Of a stretch of 64,000 nt of DNA, positions 37,011-48,839 are shown piece after piece (position 1 is the first letter of the stretch; each line of letters starts with the position of its first letter). This DNA comes from Sphagnum magellanicum. Lineage: Eukaryota; Streptophyta; Sphagnopsida; Sphagnales; Sphagnaceae. The DNA lies in contig CM038917.1 in the NCBI GenBank assembly GCA_021904315.1, positions 16,848,041 to 16,912,040 of the forward strand. The letters run 5' to 3'. The notes beneath the pieces were generated by a model. That model saw only the letters and a list, made by a program, of their open reading frames with translations, searched no databases and had not been told where the DNA came from. The translations under genes were made by a program, and so were the position numbers.

Positions 37011-39066
37011 TAAATGATGTCGATTTTATTTTTATTCATATGTTACAAAATTTTGTATGTGAAATTTGCTCACATGGGTTGGGTGTTGGGATTCAATGTT
37101 GGAAAATTGGATGGAGGTTATGGTTGTTATATGGGTTGGGTGCAAGACTCCTTTGTTGCAATGGGCAAAACCTTTTGTGGTTAAAATTCAATTCCCCCAA
37201 GGGATAATGTTATTTGGTTGGTATGATTAATCATTTTAATAATTTTTGCGAGGCCATGATTTTTACATGTCACCATAGTTATGAAATTTAGAGTTGAACT
37301 ATCACCAATAACTTTAAATGTTAAATTAAATAGTGCCAAATGTAGGACATTTTTAAAAACAAAATAGTCAAATTAGCTTCATAAAGGAATATCAATTACC
37401 CAAATGTTATATATATAAAAAGTAGCCTGATATTTTTCCTTTCAAAATTAGATTATAGCAAAATATGTTCCATTGACCAATTGAATGCATCCATTCTTGC
37501 ACTTTTCGTATATTTTTTTAAACTCTAATTTTGAGGCCATTTTAGGCTAAACCATAAAAACTAAAAACTAAAAATTCCAAATGTAACTTTGACCAAATGA
37601 TGAAAAAAAATGATTTTGAAACAGTGTGATAAAATGCTTTCATCTTAGAATGATTGTTATGTTGATGTGTTTTTTTAATATAACATCATAAAAATTTGAT
37701 AACTACCATAATACTTTGATAACTTCAATTATATTTTTTTAGAAGAATTGAAAATTTCAAAAATAATTTTTTTTCAAAGAATCAAATTTGTTGACTTAAA
37801 AAACATTAAGTTTTTTGGAGTATTTTAATTGTCAAAATAAAAATTTCAAAATTAGTTAGTCAATTATTTGATAGATATTTGTCAAAGTTGTCAAGGTAAA
37901 ACGATCGTTCATGAAACTAGAATGAGCAAGATTGAAATGTCATTGGGACCTAACACCCTCTAACCCATTGCCCACAACAAGAATGGGAGGTGTTAGAGGC
38001 CTATTGGAATGATAACAAGTCTATTGAAAAAATGACAATGAGGTACCCACACTTGTCCTTTTTGTTGTAGTGTTTGGGCATAGTTGCATTTAATGTTGTT
38101 TGATTTTTTGTGGTGTCTTGGGGTACTCACATTGAATGTGACTTGTTTTTTTTGTACAAAGCAAATGTTGAAGGTGTGAAGGACTGTAACCAACCTAAGC
38201 AAAGCTTGCAAGACATGGGAAGGTGGGGATACACACAAAATTGATAAGCTATTGTTTCACCAAGTTTATTATGTGGCCTAACCACTATGTTTCATCAAGG
38301 GTTTAGAATGCGTGCTTAAGATGCATTATGCAAAAGGGGGTAGCAAAAATGGCCAATAAACTATCAACACAAAAATTGGTGAACTTCCTGCAATTTCTAC
38401 AATTTGGGTCCACTTTGTGTTTAACATTTTTCCTGATGGAATTATGTGATCTCCAACTAATGATTTGACCCAAGTGCATTCAAATACAATGTCATTGCGC
38501 ATTTTCTCAATCCAAAATGGAGAGGAATGGGGTTTGACTTTCAAGGTGAATTACATTGGTTTCTTCTTACACCAAGTTTCACCTTGGTTTTCTTCAATCT
38601 AAAGCTACAAGTTGTTAATATCAATTTTGCCAAAGTCTCCTTCTTGGCCACCTATGTTGCAAAATTAACCATTGTGGTCATGGCTATGAAAGGTTGATTG
38701 CACATCCCCAATTATGGGCCAACTAAATGTTATGTGGCTTTAGTTGTTGTATTTACTAAATAAAGTGCACCATCTTGAGAAAAGACAATTTTTTTTTCAA
38801 ATGACATTCATATGCTAATTTGTCTTCTTTGCATAGAAACCTAGGGTTATCCTTTGTAGTTTAATGGAATCTTCTTTTCTTAAGAATTTGAATGATTTAG
38901 TCATTAGGGTTTGATAAAAACAATTGATTGAAAGATGGTGTGTTGCAGCAAGGATGTATGAGCAACATGGTGGGGACCTTAGAGGGCAATTTCATAGAAC
39001 TAATGAAACAAACATAGGAATGAACAAGTGCACTAGAGTTAAACATGAATGTCATATGGGATTCTT

Positions 39067-39165
39067 TTCATGAGTTGACATGTTATGTCAAAACACTATA
39101 TATTGTTATTTGGGCTCCTATTCATGAGTTGACATGTTATGTTGGAGCATTATATATTGCCATCA
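39067..39165. repeat. ~56 bp direct duplication
   Basis: TTCATGAGTTGACATGTTAT occurs at 39067 and 39121, each time followed by GT and then a diverged ACTATATATTG/ATTATATATTGCC block. Confidence 0.85.
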
Positions 39166-40556
39166 TTTGATATGTCTCCTTTGGGAGGGTGGATAATTTT
39201 TGCCCATACAAAAGTTGTTTCAAAACTCCCATTCAAACCGTGTAAATAAGAATGATAGGCCAACAAGGATTTCAAGTGGTCCAAACAAAGGACTGTTTGA
39301 AAGTGGGAGTGGGGATGCAATAGGGGTGACAATGGAAGAGAAAAAGGCCCCTTGTAAACCTCCCACCATGGTTGAAGAGGTGGAGGCAATGTGTAAAGTT
39401 AATCCAAAAGAGGGTAAAGGTTGAAGGATGGGTTTAAAAAACCCCCCAATGAAACAACAAAAAATCCTTAACATTGTGAACAAAGTATGTTTCTTTTTTT
39501 ATGGAAATACATGTTTTGTTATGATATGTTAGATGGTGTGAATTACTCCAATACTTTGTTTAATTTCGTGTTTTTTGAGTACAAGCATATGCTACTTCAA
39601 CATATGAAAAGATAGTAGCTTAGCCTTCAAAGGGGAAGGTATGTGTTGTAGTCCTTACTTAATGGTTTGTTCCAAAAAAGTTGTAATTATAACTATGATT
39701 AGTATAGTAATATTAATATATAGTATTTTATTTTATAATATTATTACTTATTAAATATTATTACCCATATTTTTAAAATCAAACTAGTAGGTAGATTATT
39801 TTAGTACATTTAACTATTAGGTAGTAATTACAACTAGGATGCAAGGAATAAAATCATCCCATATTATTTGTCCTACCTTTCAAGTTTGTAAATTATATAA
39901 TTAGGTGTAATGGAAATATTTTTAAAAAAATGACATTTGGGATGAACTAGTAAAAAAAGTTTGGCTCTAAAGGTTAAACTCAAAATAAAGTAGGATCATC
40001 CCAAATTATCTACCTACCTACTTACCTAGTTCAGCCTGCCTACTTGACTTAAACCTTACTACCTACCTACCTAGACCTATATAATTACTTGCCTAAGCAC
40101 CCTCTGTCAACATCCTACTTAAATGTTGTGTGTCAATATCTCATTATGCAACATGTGTATAATCTTATTTGACTGCCACATGTCAACATCATACATAAGT
40201 GTCACATGTTGACATAGATTATGTTATGATCTAGATTGAATTAATTAAACCAATTAAATATCAAAATATACTTTAAATTTGCCATGTGTTACAAAATCAT
40301 TTGTCAAAACCATAACAATGTCACAATACAAAAAAGGTTCATTTTAGTCACACATAGTTACATATCATATATGTAATTGGCCTTCCATGAATATGATGGA
40401 TGAAAGTGTATAATGATATTGCATATAAATGTAAAGTATAAATTTTTGCATTTAATTAAAAATGTGTGATTTGTCTTAAGCAACTACAACAATTTTCAAT
40501 TATATGTGTCACTTGTAACTAAAAATGAATCGTAAATGATAATTGCAAAATGTTGA

Positions 40557-40569
40557 TTTTCTACTAGTG
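40557..40569. mobile_element. Possible CACTA transposon terminus
   Basis: TTTTCTACTAGTG is the reverse complement of CACTAGTAGAAAA, the typical terminus of plant CACTA (En/Spm) elements. The preceding 150 bp (AGTCACACATAGTTAC, CACTTGTAACTAAAAATG, AATTGCAAAATG) could be a subterminal region. A matching left terminus was not found nearby, so this may be a solo end or chance. Confidence 0.35.
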
Positions 40570-41830
40570 TAGGGTGGAATAGCCTATGATAACTTTAAAT
40601 AACATAGGGTAAAATAACTTAGACTAGCTCAAGGTGGAATATTTTATAATAACCAAAAATAGCCTAGAGTAGAATAATCAATAATAATCAAAGATAGAAT
40701 AACTTAAGGTGAAATAAATTAGAATGACCAAGAATAACCTAGGGTGGAATAACCTAAAATAATCAATAATAGGGCCTATTCAAAGTTGGGGTTCCAAAAA
40801 AAGGAAAAAAGACTCCATGACTTTTGTGGGGCTACATTTTGCTATTAACGTTTATTTTAAATAATTTAAATGAAAAAATAAAATAGTCCAATTTAAAATA
40901 ATTCATGTGACAGTGGTGATTTTTCACATGCATATATAATTGTGTATCAATATTTTGGTTTATAGCCAAAACTGAAAAAAAATGAATTTCAATGGACAAC
41001 CAAACATGTTTTTTGGAAAGATTATTTCATGCGCATGTGATTTGCACTTAAAACTAATCATTTTGAACCCATTAAACATAATCGTTTTGCCAAATGGTTT
41101 AAAAATTGAGTCCTTTGCTTTGTAGCCCTTTCTTTCAAACTTTCAAAATTTTGAAATTTTTATATGATTTGGTTTTTCATCAAGTTCACCTAATGAACAT
41201 CCATTTTCATTGAAAGGGACATGTTTTTGTTGTACAAAATGTTTGAAATCAATTGTATGATTTTATACATTCCTTTTGATTCCTTTAAAAAAATACAATT
41301 TAAACATTTGATATAGTTAGTTGAAAGGACTAAAAATGACATTTTCATAATATCCAAATTATTTTAAAACATTTTTATTAACTTACCAAGACATCATTTT
41401 ATTTATTGGCATACAACAACCCACTACAACTATAATAATTTAAGATTTGAAAAATCCAACGTTTTCTTTTGTAATCTTTTTTAAATAGGTAATTATTTTT
41501 TGGTACCCCGATCGTGAAAACACCTAATATCATAAAGTAAAATAACTTAAGATGAAATAACTTTTAATAATTTATAGTGCACTAACTTATAATAATTGAA
41601 AATAAAATAAGGTGGAATAACATATAATAATTTAAAGCACAATAACCTAAAATAACTAATTGTAGATTAACCAAAAATGGCATAAGGTAGAATAAACTAA
41701 AATAACTTAAGGTAGATAACTTTAAATAGTTGAAAATCATTTAGGATTAACTTAAAATCTTAATTTATGGTAATCTAAGAATATCCTAAGGTAGCTTATA
41801 ATAATTTAAAAATAACCTAAGACTACTATA
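40565..41830. repeat. Two degenerate AATAACCTA arrays
   Basis: At about 40565-40770 and 41520-41830, words such as GGTGGAATAACCTAAAATAA, AGAATAACTTAAGGT and TAACCAAAAATAGCCTA repeat every 20-30 bp. About 750 bp of ordinary AT-rich DNA separates the arrays. They may be parts of one older array split by an insertion. Confidence 0.7.
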
Positions 41831-42479
41831 GAAACTTAACGTACTGTAACCTACATATAGATTAGGAAAAAATGTGCATAATAATATGTGATGACAAATT
41901 ATTTCAATTATTTGAATATTGGTGCAATGTTTAAAAACTTGTTCCTTAAACATGGAGGTGAGGAGAGGTGAAAGGTTCAAATCTTCACACTTTCATTTTA
42001 AGTTAATGGGCTAGATGGTTTAAATTTTTAAGTGTTTAGATTAGGTTAGATTTTTAAGTTCTTTGCTTATCCTAATTATGAATCAAAAGGTTAGTTTAAT
42101 GAATTATCTATTAGTGTATTTGAATAATTATTAATGATTTTAACTAACTATTAGTGAATTCACTTGTCCATAACAACTAGCCGTTGTTCATGGGGGTTGG
42201 CCATTTTCACCATGGTAAATTTGTCCAAGTTCACTCAAAATCTAATGAAATACAAAATGAATTTGGACACATATTGGTGTAGTGTAATAATCAAAATTTT
42301 GGTTTAATCCATGTTATTATTTTGTTTCAAGCTTGCATTATATAGAGTTCAAACAATTTGAAGATGAAAAATCATACCTATCATGAACAATTCTTTGTCA
42401 GTTTCATCCTTTCACTTTTTAGATGTTTAACTTCCATTGGAAGTGTTATCATCATTTGATTCATAAGAAACATCAAGTT

Positions 42480-43440
42480 TTTGTACCATGGTAGGAATTT
42501 GAAATCACCTCATGTTTTAATTGACTTTTTATGTCCATTCCACAAAGGTCACCAAAAGCTTTTCCATCTTTCACATCTTTATTAATTTCTTCAATCCATT
42601 GCATGTCAAATGAATCCTTTTCAATGATGCATAAGTTATGTTAACACAAACATGATGGCAAATCAATTCTTTTCATAAAGATCTAGCTCCATCTTTTTTT
42701 TAGCATATTGAAAGTTATTTCTATGACTATTTTTGTGTTGGATTGCATAAAATTCCAATGTGTTTTAGGTGATAATTCATGATTCCCACCTTTATATGGA
42801 CACCAAAACCAAGGTCACACGTGATAAGCCACATCACCAATTAATTTGTAAGGTAGTATTTTCCATTCACAACACATTTCCCAATATATATCCTTGAAAA
42901 GAAAGCCTAATCATTAATTCCTTCACCCAAACCAAAATCAAAATCCCAAATTAACAATGCACATCAACTATACCTTGGAATAAACATGAGTAAAATCCTT
43001 TTCAACAATGATATGAAATAGGATCTAAAGAAGGAGCTGTAATGGGAATGTGAGAACCATCAATTGTTCTAATGGTGTACAAAAATTGATATAAATATTC
43101 AAATTTTAATGACATTTCATTTGATTCTTGAAAAGGTGGGTTTGAAAAACACAAGTGGTTTCAAATGGATAGAAACAACTTGACAAAAATTTCAAATTGT
43201 AGTTGTAACTAGTGTTTTAAACAACCTTTTTTTGTATGAAAATTATTAATTTTGTGTGAGTATATTGACATTTCAAACCAACATTCAAGGTTTTGACAAA
43301 GAAATTCAAACGTATGATAATTTAACCTTATGTGTTTTCTAAACATTTTTTTTGAAGTACAACCCCATGAACTACTTTGGATGAAGCCCTCCATTTAATG
43401 ATGTTTCCACAATTTGTGGACACAACAAATAACCAAAACA
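42480..43440 (-). pseudogene. Decayed PIF/Harbinger transposase (HARBI1-like nuclease)
   Basis: Minus-strand fragments in transposase order: FRKHIRLNYHTFEFLCQNL (about 43345-43290), TIDGSHIPITAPSLDPISYH (about 43067-43010, first catalytic Asp in DGSH), GFYSCLFQGIVDVHC (about 43005-42960), LIGDVAYHV then stop then PWFWCPYKGG (about 42840-42785, second Asp in GDVAY), and FNMLKKRW plus MQWIEEINKD (about 42705 and 42600). PIF/Harbinger DDE_4 transposases share these motifs. Several in-frame stops and frameshifts rule out function. Terminal inverted repeats were not identified. Confidence 0.8.
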
Positions 43441-45237
43441 AATGAGATCTAAATGACTTCATGGTGTTGCATCATTGGTTGTTGAAAAAACAATACATGA
43501 AATAAAAGAAGACAAAAAGTTAAACAAATCACTAATGTACACAAGACATGATGGTTGAAATTAGCCATATAGAAATGAACACAATTTTATATGTTATGAA
43601 AAATATAGACATTATGAGAAATCATGTCTGTCACATTGTTTTGCAACTAGAGCTCCAAAACAACTAATATAAAACTACACTACAATGAAAACATGAAAAT
43701 ATGGGCAATTAATCAATAAATGTCCCATCAAAAATCATGGAGTTACACTATAGTTGAAACTTAATTACAAATGGGACACCTATATAGTGTAATGTATGCA
43801 TTATACATATGGATGTACTTAATCATGTTTGACTTTTCGATAAGTTACACTTTAGTTGTGTGTGACAACTTCATTACAACTATTGTAACTATAACATTTA
43901 ATTAACAATTATGTTATAATTAGTGTATGATATTGACACATACGATCATGTCACCTGTACGCATTTCCACCACCATTCAATATGACATTGACAATTAATT
44001 GTCAATTATGATTCACATTAATACAATTAGTTATGCCACTAAAAAATAAACTGCTTTTTCATTATTTTATGATTATTGTTCAACTATTAATAAGTTAATA
44101 ATTAAAAATTCATATTTAATATTTAATAATGGATTTTTTAAATAAATTATTAATTATCAACATATTAATGAATAGTTAACTTTAATTAATTAATCTAATT
44201 TAGATAATTAGTTTTTTAATTGATTCAAATAATTAATTTATAGATAATTAAATACATAATTAAAAAAAAACCTTGATTCATAAAAATACTAAGTTCAAAT
44301 AATTAGTTATCACTTCAAAAATTAATTATTTGATAACTATGTATTCTACACAAATTCATATTTAACATTTAATTTTTAATACTGAATTATTTTTCAATAA
44401 TTTGTTAAATATTATACAATACATAATTTATTCAATTATTATGAACTAGTTAATTCGATTGAATAATTAAATAATGATTTGAATTAATCAGTCTAATTGA
44501 GATAATCAGTTAGTTTGTTAATTTAAATAATTTTTTAAAAATTGAAATTCTGATAAGAAATGATTAATTATTTGAATTCAGATAATTAATTATTTGAATC
44601 CATTAACTAGCTAACTATCTGAATTAGAATAATTAATTCAAATAACTAACTCAAATAATTAATTATCAGATAATCCAAATAATCCATTTTGGGAATCCAT
44701 ATGACTAATTATTTGATAACTAACTAGCTAATTATTTAAATTAGATTGATTAATAAAAAAATCAAAGGAATATTTAAAATAATTAATTCACATATATAAT
44801 TATCAAATAATTAATTATTTAATTAAAAATTTAAAAAATTTAAAATAAGCACAAAAAATTGTGATTTTTTTTTTTTTTTCTAATTGCAACTCTTTTGCAA
44901 TTAAAAAAAATTAACCAAAAAGTTTTGTCCTTCAATTTCAATTCACAAACTATATAAAAAAGGTGTTTTTTTTTGTTGTGTGCTAACATTAAAATACAAG
45001 CATCAATTTGGGATGAACTTAAAAAATACTTAACCTTTAAAAACAGAACAGAAAATTAAAAAATTAAAAAAATAATTTACATGATTATTCTTTAGTTCAC
45101 CTATCGTTCTACCTTTTTAAATACCCTTTTGCCTTTGGGTATAAAAAAATGTGTTTTTTCTTGTGTGCTAACATTAAAATACATTCGTCAATTTGGGATA
45201 AATTCAAAAAAACCTTAACCCTAGAAAAAAAACAAAA

Positions 45238-45240
<3 letters not shown>
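43441..45240. other. Very AT-rich spacer with AATTAATTATTTGAAT-like words
   Basis: No gene. About 44050-44830 is a dense field of AATTAATTATTTGAAT, GATAATTAATTATTTG and AACTAGCTAATTATTTGA words, many self-complementary, resembling a degraded AT satellite or a potential scaffold/matrix attachment region. 44870-45240 repeats a block (TGTGTGCTAACATTAAAATAC at 44978 and 45163, each followed by TCAATTTGGGAT and a lysine-like A-rich tract), so part of it is a direct duplication of about 185 bp. Confidence 0.6.

Positions 45241-45241
<1 letters not shown>

Positions 45242-45280
<39 letters not shown>
45242..45280. repeat. AT dinucleotide microsatellite
   Basis: About 19 consecutive AT dinucleotides, followed by ACATGATTATTCTTTAG, which also occurs in the upstream duplicated block near 45078. 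Confidence 0.95.
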
Positions 45281-45283
<3 letters not shown>

Positions 45284-45744
45284 GATTATTCTTTAGTTAA
45301 CATATTGTTCTACCTTCATACCTACCCTTCTACTTCATGTTTCTTACCTATTTGCCTTCCTAAATAAGTAAGTAGTTAATTTTCTTTTTTAACTTATTTA
45401 TCTAGGTGAATAAATCGATATATAATGTAGGTAGGTTTAATGATGTAGTGGTTTTTGACCTATTTACCTACCTAAATAAGTAGTTAGTGCTATTTTTTTA
45501 CTTACCTACTTAGGTGGGTAAGTAGGTAGGTAGGTAGGTTTAATGTGATGATGGTGATGATAAACATGGTGATAGTTATGAAGAAGATGAAGATGAGCAT
45601 GATGGTACCAAAAAAGAGTTAGATGATCATGAACATAGTGATGGTGATGTAGAAGATGGATGACCATGACCGATTACTATGAAGAAGACGGTGATAGTGC
45701 CCAAGAATAAGAAGATGAAGATGGTGATAGATAGTGATGAAGAA

Positions 45745-46060
45745 AGATGGAAGAAGAAGAAGAAGATGGCGATGATGATGAGCTATTTATAATGGCAGAA
45801 GAAGAAGCAGAAGAAGATGATGATGATGATGAAGAAGATGGTGATGATGATGAGCTATTTATAATGGCGGAAGAAGAAGAAGAAGAAGAAGAAGAAGAAG
45901 AAGAAGATGATGATGATGATGATGATGAAGAAGATGGTGATGATGATGAGCTATTTATAATGGCGGAAGAAGAAGAAGAAGAAGAAGAAGAAGATGATGA
46001 TGATGATGATGATGATGATGAGCTATTTATAATAGCGGAAGAAGAAGAAGAAGAAGAATG
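45745..46060. repeat. GAA/GAT minisatellite upstream of the KAS III locus
   Basis: Alternating GAA and GAT runs with four copies of GATGATGAGCTATTTATAAT followed by GGC(A/G)GAAGAAG or AGCGGAAG, at about 45773, 45848, 45944 and 46015. Both strands are open (Glu/Asp-rich on plus, Ser-rich on minus, up to 137 codons). I treat these as artefacts of the repeat. The array ends about 210 bp before the proposed KAS III start. Confidence 0.9.
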
Positions 46061-46272
46061 CAAATGGAGGTGCAAAAGAAGAAAGGGCAATTGGTGAGGT
46101 GAGTGGGTGCTGTGTTTTCTGAGCGTGGCGAGACGTGGTGCTGGTGGGTGGTGCGCGAGAGGAGGAGGAGGAAGAGTGGCGGTGGTGCGATTTGAGGTGA
46201 AAATGGATCAGTTTCATTGTTGCTCTAGTGATAGGATGCAGGGGATGATTGCTGCTGCTGCCGCCGCCGCCT

Positions 46273-47881
46273 ATGCTTCTTCTTCTTCTTCCTCTCCTCG
46301 CTTCCTATGTAAGCTTCGCATTGACAAACTCCTCCGGTAGATATAGCCAGAGCAGCTTCAAATGCTCAGCGAGTAGCAGCTTAATAGCTGAACAAGAAGC
46401 AGCAACTGCATCTGTTGGCTCGGTCGTAAGGTATTTGGTTGTTTTATGTGCTTGCATGATCTCTCTTTTTTGAGGTGCCTGTGGTTGTGTTTCGTTGTTG
46501 TTGTTGTTGTTGTTGAGGAGGGGAGAAGGAAAGGTGGGTGAGGTTTGCGCTGATGTTTTTTGCAAAATGCAATTTGTTTTGGGCAATGTAGGCGTGTTGG
46601 CAGAGGCTCAAACTTGGTTGGTTGTGGATCAGCTGTGCCGACGACTGTGATATCAAACGATGACCTCTCCAAGTGGACACTTCGGACGACTGGATTGCCG
46701 TTCGAACCGGGATCCGCACTCGTCATGTGCTCGCAGGCAAGATTATGATTTGAGACCGAGAATTTACTCTGTTTTCGTCAGAATCACGGAGAAGCTTGTC
46801 GGATGAAAACATGAGCAACTGAGTGTAGGGACTTCGGGTTTTGGAGACCTCAGAGAAGAATTGAGTAACTGAGTTGCCCCCAATTGCTATAGAGAATTCT
46901 CTGCCTTGAATCAGGAGGTCATAGCTCCAAGGATGTAGAGGCACTTAGTCATGCTTGTTGGCAGCTATGTCGTCAGTTGGTCTTTTTTGACAATGCAGGC
47001 TGAGTGAGCTAAGGGGTTTTCTTCTCAGTAGTGCAGAGGGCGAGACAGTCACCAGTGTCTTTCCTCTCCTCTCAACACTCATTGCAAGCTTATCAGCTTC
47101 TGGTGGCCTTCATACAGATTGCTACTACATTAGGTTTTGAATTGGTTTTAGGATGATTCAGTAGTTGTAGCTGTATCCACTACATGCAATCAACATGGTG
47201 TAGGGTGATTGCAAAAGAGCAAAGATGGAGAGAGTCATACTGACAAGGATTGAGGATGGGTGTTGCAGGCACTTGCATGTGCAAGTAGATAATGCCATCT
47301 GCACCTTTCATAATGGGGCCACAACCAGTGGAATTGGGATCGAGCTTCTGGCCAGGGCATCCTATGCCTGCCTTCAGATGAATGGGAAGGAAGTATTCAG
47401 GTTTGCTGTAAGAGCAGTGCCTCAGGTTATAGAAGCAGCCCTGCAGGAGGCTGGCCTTAGAGGAACAGATTTGGACTGGTTACTTCTGCACCAGGTAAAA
47501 AAATTGGGATTGGGTGTTTTTTTTTTCGCAAGATTGTGAGGCAGAGGTTCTCTTTGGCGGGAAACAATGGGATGGTGAGCTGAGAATCAGTCTGTATGGC
47601 TTACCATGTTGGGAAGATGAAGGAGCAGACATGAAAACTTGTTACTTCTCTGGCTGCAGGCTAATCAAAGAATTATTGACTCGGTTTCACAGCAACTTGA
47701 GATACTGACATCCAAAGTGATCTCTTATCTTTGCAATTATGGCAACACAAGTGCTGCTTCCATACCTCTAGCACTTGATGAAGCTCTTAGAATTGGCTTT
47801 GTGCAGCCAGGTCATATTGTGGCCACAGCTGGCTTTGGTGCTGGGCTCACTTGGGGCTCTGCAATTGTGCGATGGTCTTAG
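46273..47881 (+). pseudogene. Damaged 3-oxoacyl-ACP synthase III (KAS III) locus
   Basis: Recognisable exons: 46273-46430 (possible transit peptide, start uncertain), 46592-46736 (GSNLVGCGSAVPTTVISNDD), 47269-47494 ([20 protein letters not shown] to DWLLLHQ) and 47660-47881 (ANQRIIDSV to [12 protein letters not shown], stop). KAS III starts plastid fatty acid synthesis by condensing acetyl-CoA with malonyl-ACP, using a Cys-His-Asn triad. His (LLLHQANQR) and Asn (NYGNTSAAS) are present. No exon with the catalytic Cys (expected near a TAACSGF motif) is visible between 46737 and 47268; at most 47030-47133, ending GGLHTDCYYIR, could be an exon tail. Exon 2 changes frame after DDLSK: VDTSDDWIAVRTGIRTRH-like codons continue in another frame, as if about 4 bp were lost. 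The exon 2 donor would be GC (CAG|GCAAGA). Most likely a pseudogene; a misassembly remains possible. Confidence 0.75.
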
Positions 47882-48299
47882 AATCACTTAGAATCAACCT
47901 GATGTCTTTTTTTTGTTCACAATCTTCTTCTGTGCCCCCTTTTTTACAGACTTCACTGTGGACAGTAACTCAGTATAGTACTGAATGCAGAGAAGATCAA
48001 TTACTGGGAAGGTTTTTAACAGGGAAGCATCTGCTGGACACAGCTTGGAGAAATGAGGGCAAACTGTCTTGGCAGGAGGGGGAGGCTGAGGTATGAAGCC
48101 ATGGTAAGCTAGTGGAGGTATAGAGCAACAAATTGGTTGGGTAGTCACAAATCCTTCTATTCCACAGACAGGCTGACAGACTTCGATTTTTTGTACAAGA
48201 ATTTTGAGCTCCTGATTGCAAAAGTCAGGCCTTGTTGGTTCTGGGATGAGCAAGTGAGGTTCTTGAAAGGAACCACAGATGGTTTACACTCAAGTTTAT

Positions 48300-48806
48300 A
48301 ATTTGCTATGGAGTTAAGAGAAGGTGCCTGTGGACTTAGTTTCAGCCTCCAAGGTCTCCAAGGATTGCGCAACAATCTGACAGGAGGGAGACTCGATGCT
48401 GTGACACGACCCATGGCTACATTGTTTGCTTCTTCCAGCATCTCCACACTATTGTTGCAAAGTGTTTCTAGTCAAGGATTTGCCTTCACTATGCTTCAGT
48501 TCTTTTTCTCAACTATGCTGGAATCTCGGGAAGGGCGTTATATGCGATGGCTAATGCTGTACCTGGATATGGAGCAAACTCATGGATCTTGGTATATAGG
48601 GTTGATATGTCAGAGCATCTACACCCACAACAGTAAAATGGATGTACACGCTATTTGGGATGAAGCATTGCCTTTAAATAGTGTGAGATGGAGTTTGGGC
48701 CTGGAAATATGCCCGGGATATAGTGACATCCAAAAGGGTTAGAGCTTTCAATCGAGTGGTCATCATGATTTGCCCCGGTGGCATTGGTCCTAATGATGGA
48801 TCAGGT
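48300..48806 (+). other. Unassigned non-AT-rich segment 3' of KAS III
   Basis: A 144-codon plus-strand open frame (48308-48742) and a second frame reading RDIVTSKRVRAFNRVVIMIC then PGGIGPNDGS, ending at a possible donor (CAG|GTAATTG at 48806/48807). I recognise neither. Composition resembles the KAS III exons more than the AT-rich spacer, so exons of an unidentified gene or 3' flanking relics are possible. Confidence 0.25.
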
Positions 48807-48839
48807 AATTGTCTCTTACTAAATTTCATCAAAGCCAAA

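Larger units (their letters stand above)
37011..42479. other. Gene-less AT-rich spacer with short tandem arrays
   Basis: No gene recognised. Noted structures: a small hairpin at about 37950-38003, a ~56 bp direct duplication at about 39067-39165, a possible CACTA right terminus at 40557-40569, and two arrays of AATAACCTA-type words at about 40565-40770 and 41520-41830. Open frames at 38326-38544 (-) and 39200-39424 (+) are not recognised and lack splice support. Confidence 0.55.

Noticed and set aside
45677-46097. 137-codon Ser-rich (minus) and 116-codon Glu/Asp-rich (plus) open frames
   Set aside because: Both are translations of one GAA/GAT minisatellite and overlap each other.
46203-46340. 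Start of KAS III at ATG 46203 (MDQFHCCSSDRMQGMIAAAA)
   Set aside because: It looks like a good transit peptide, but this frame stops at 46340 and is not in frame with the exon that joins the KAS III domain. A frameshift or short intron could rescue it, so it stays an alternative.
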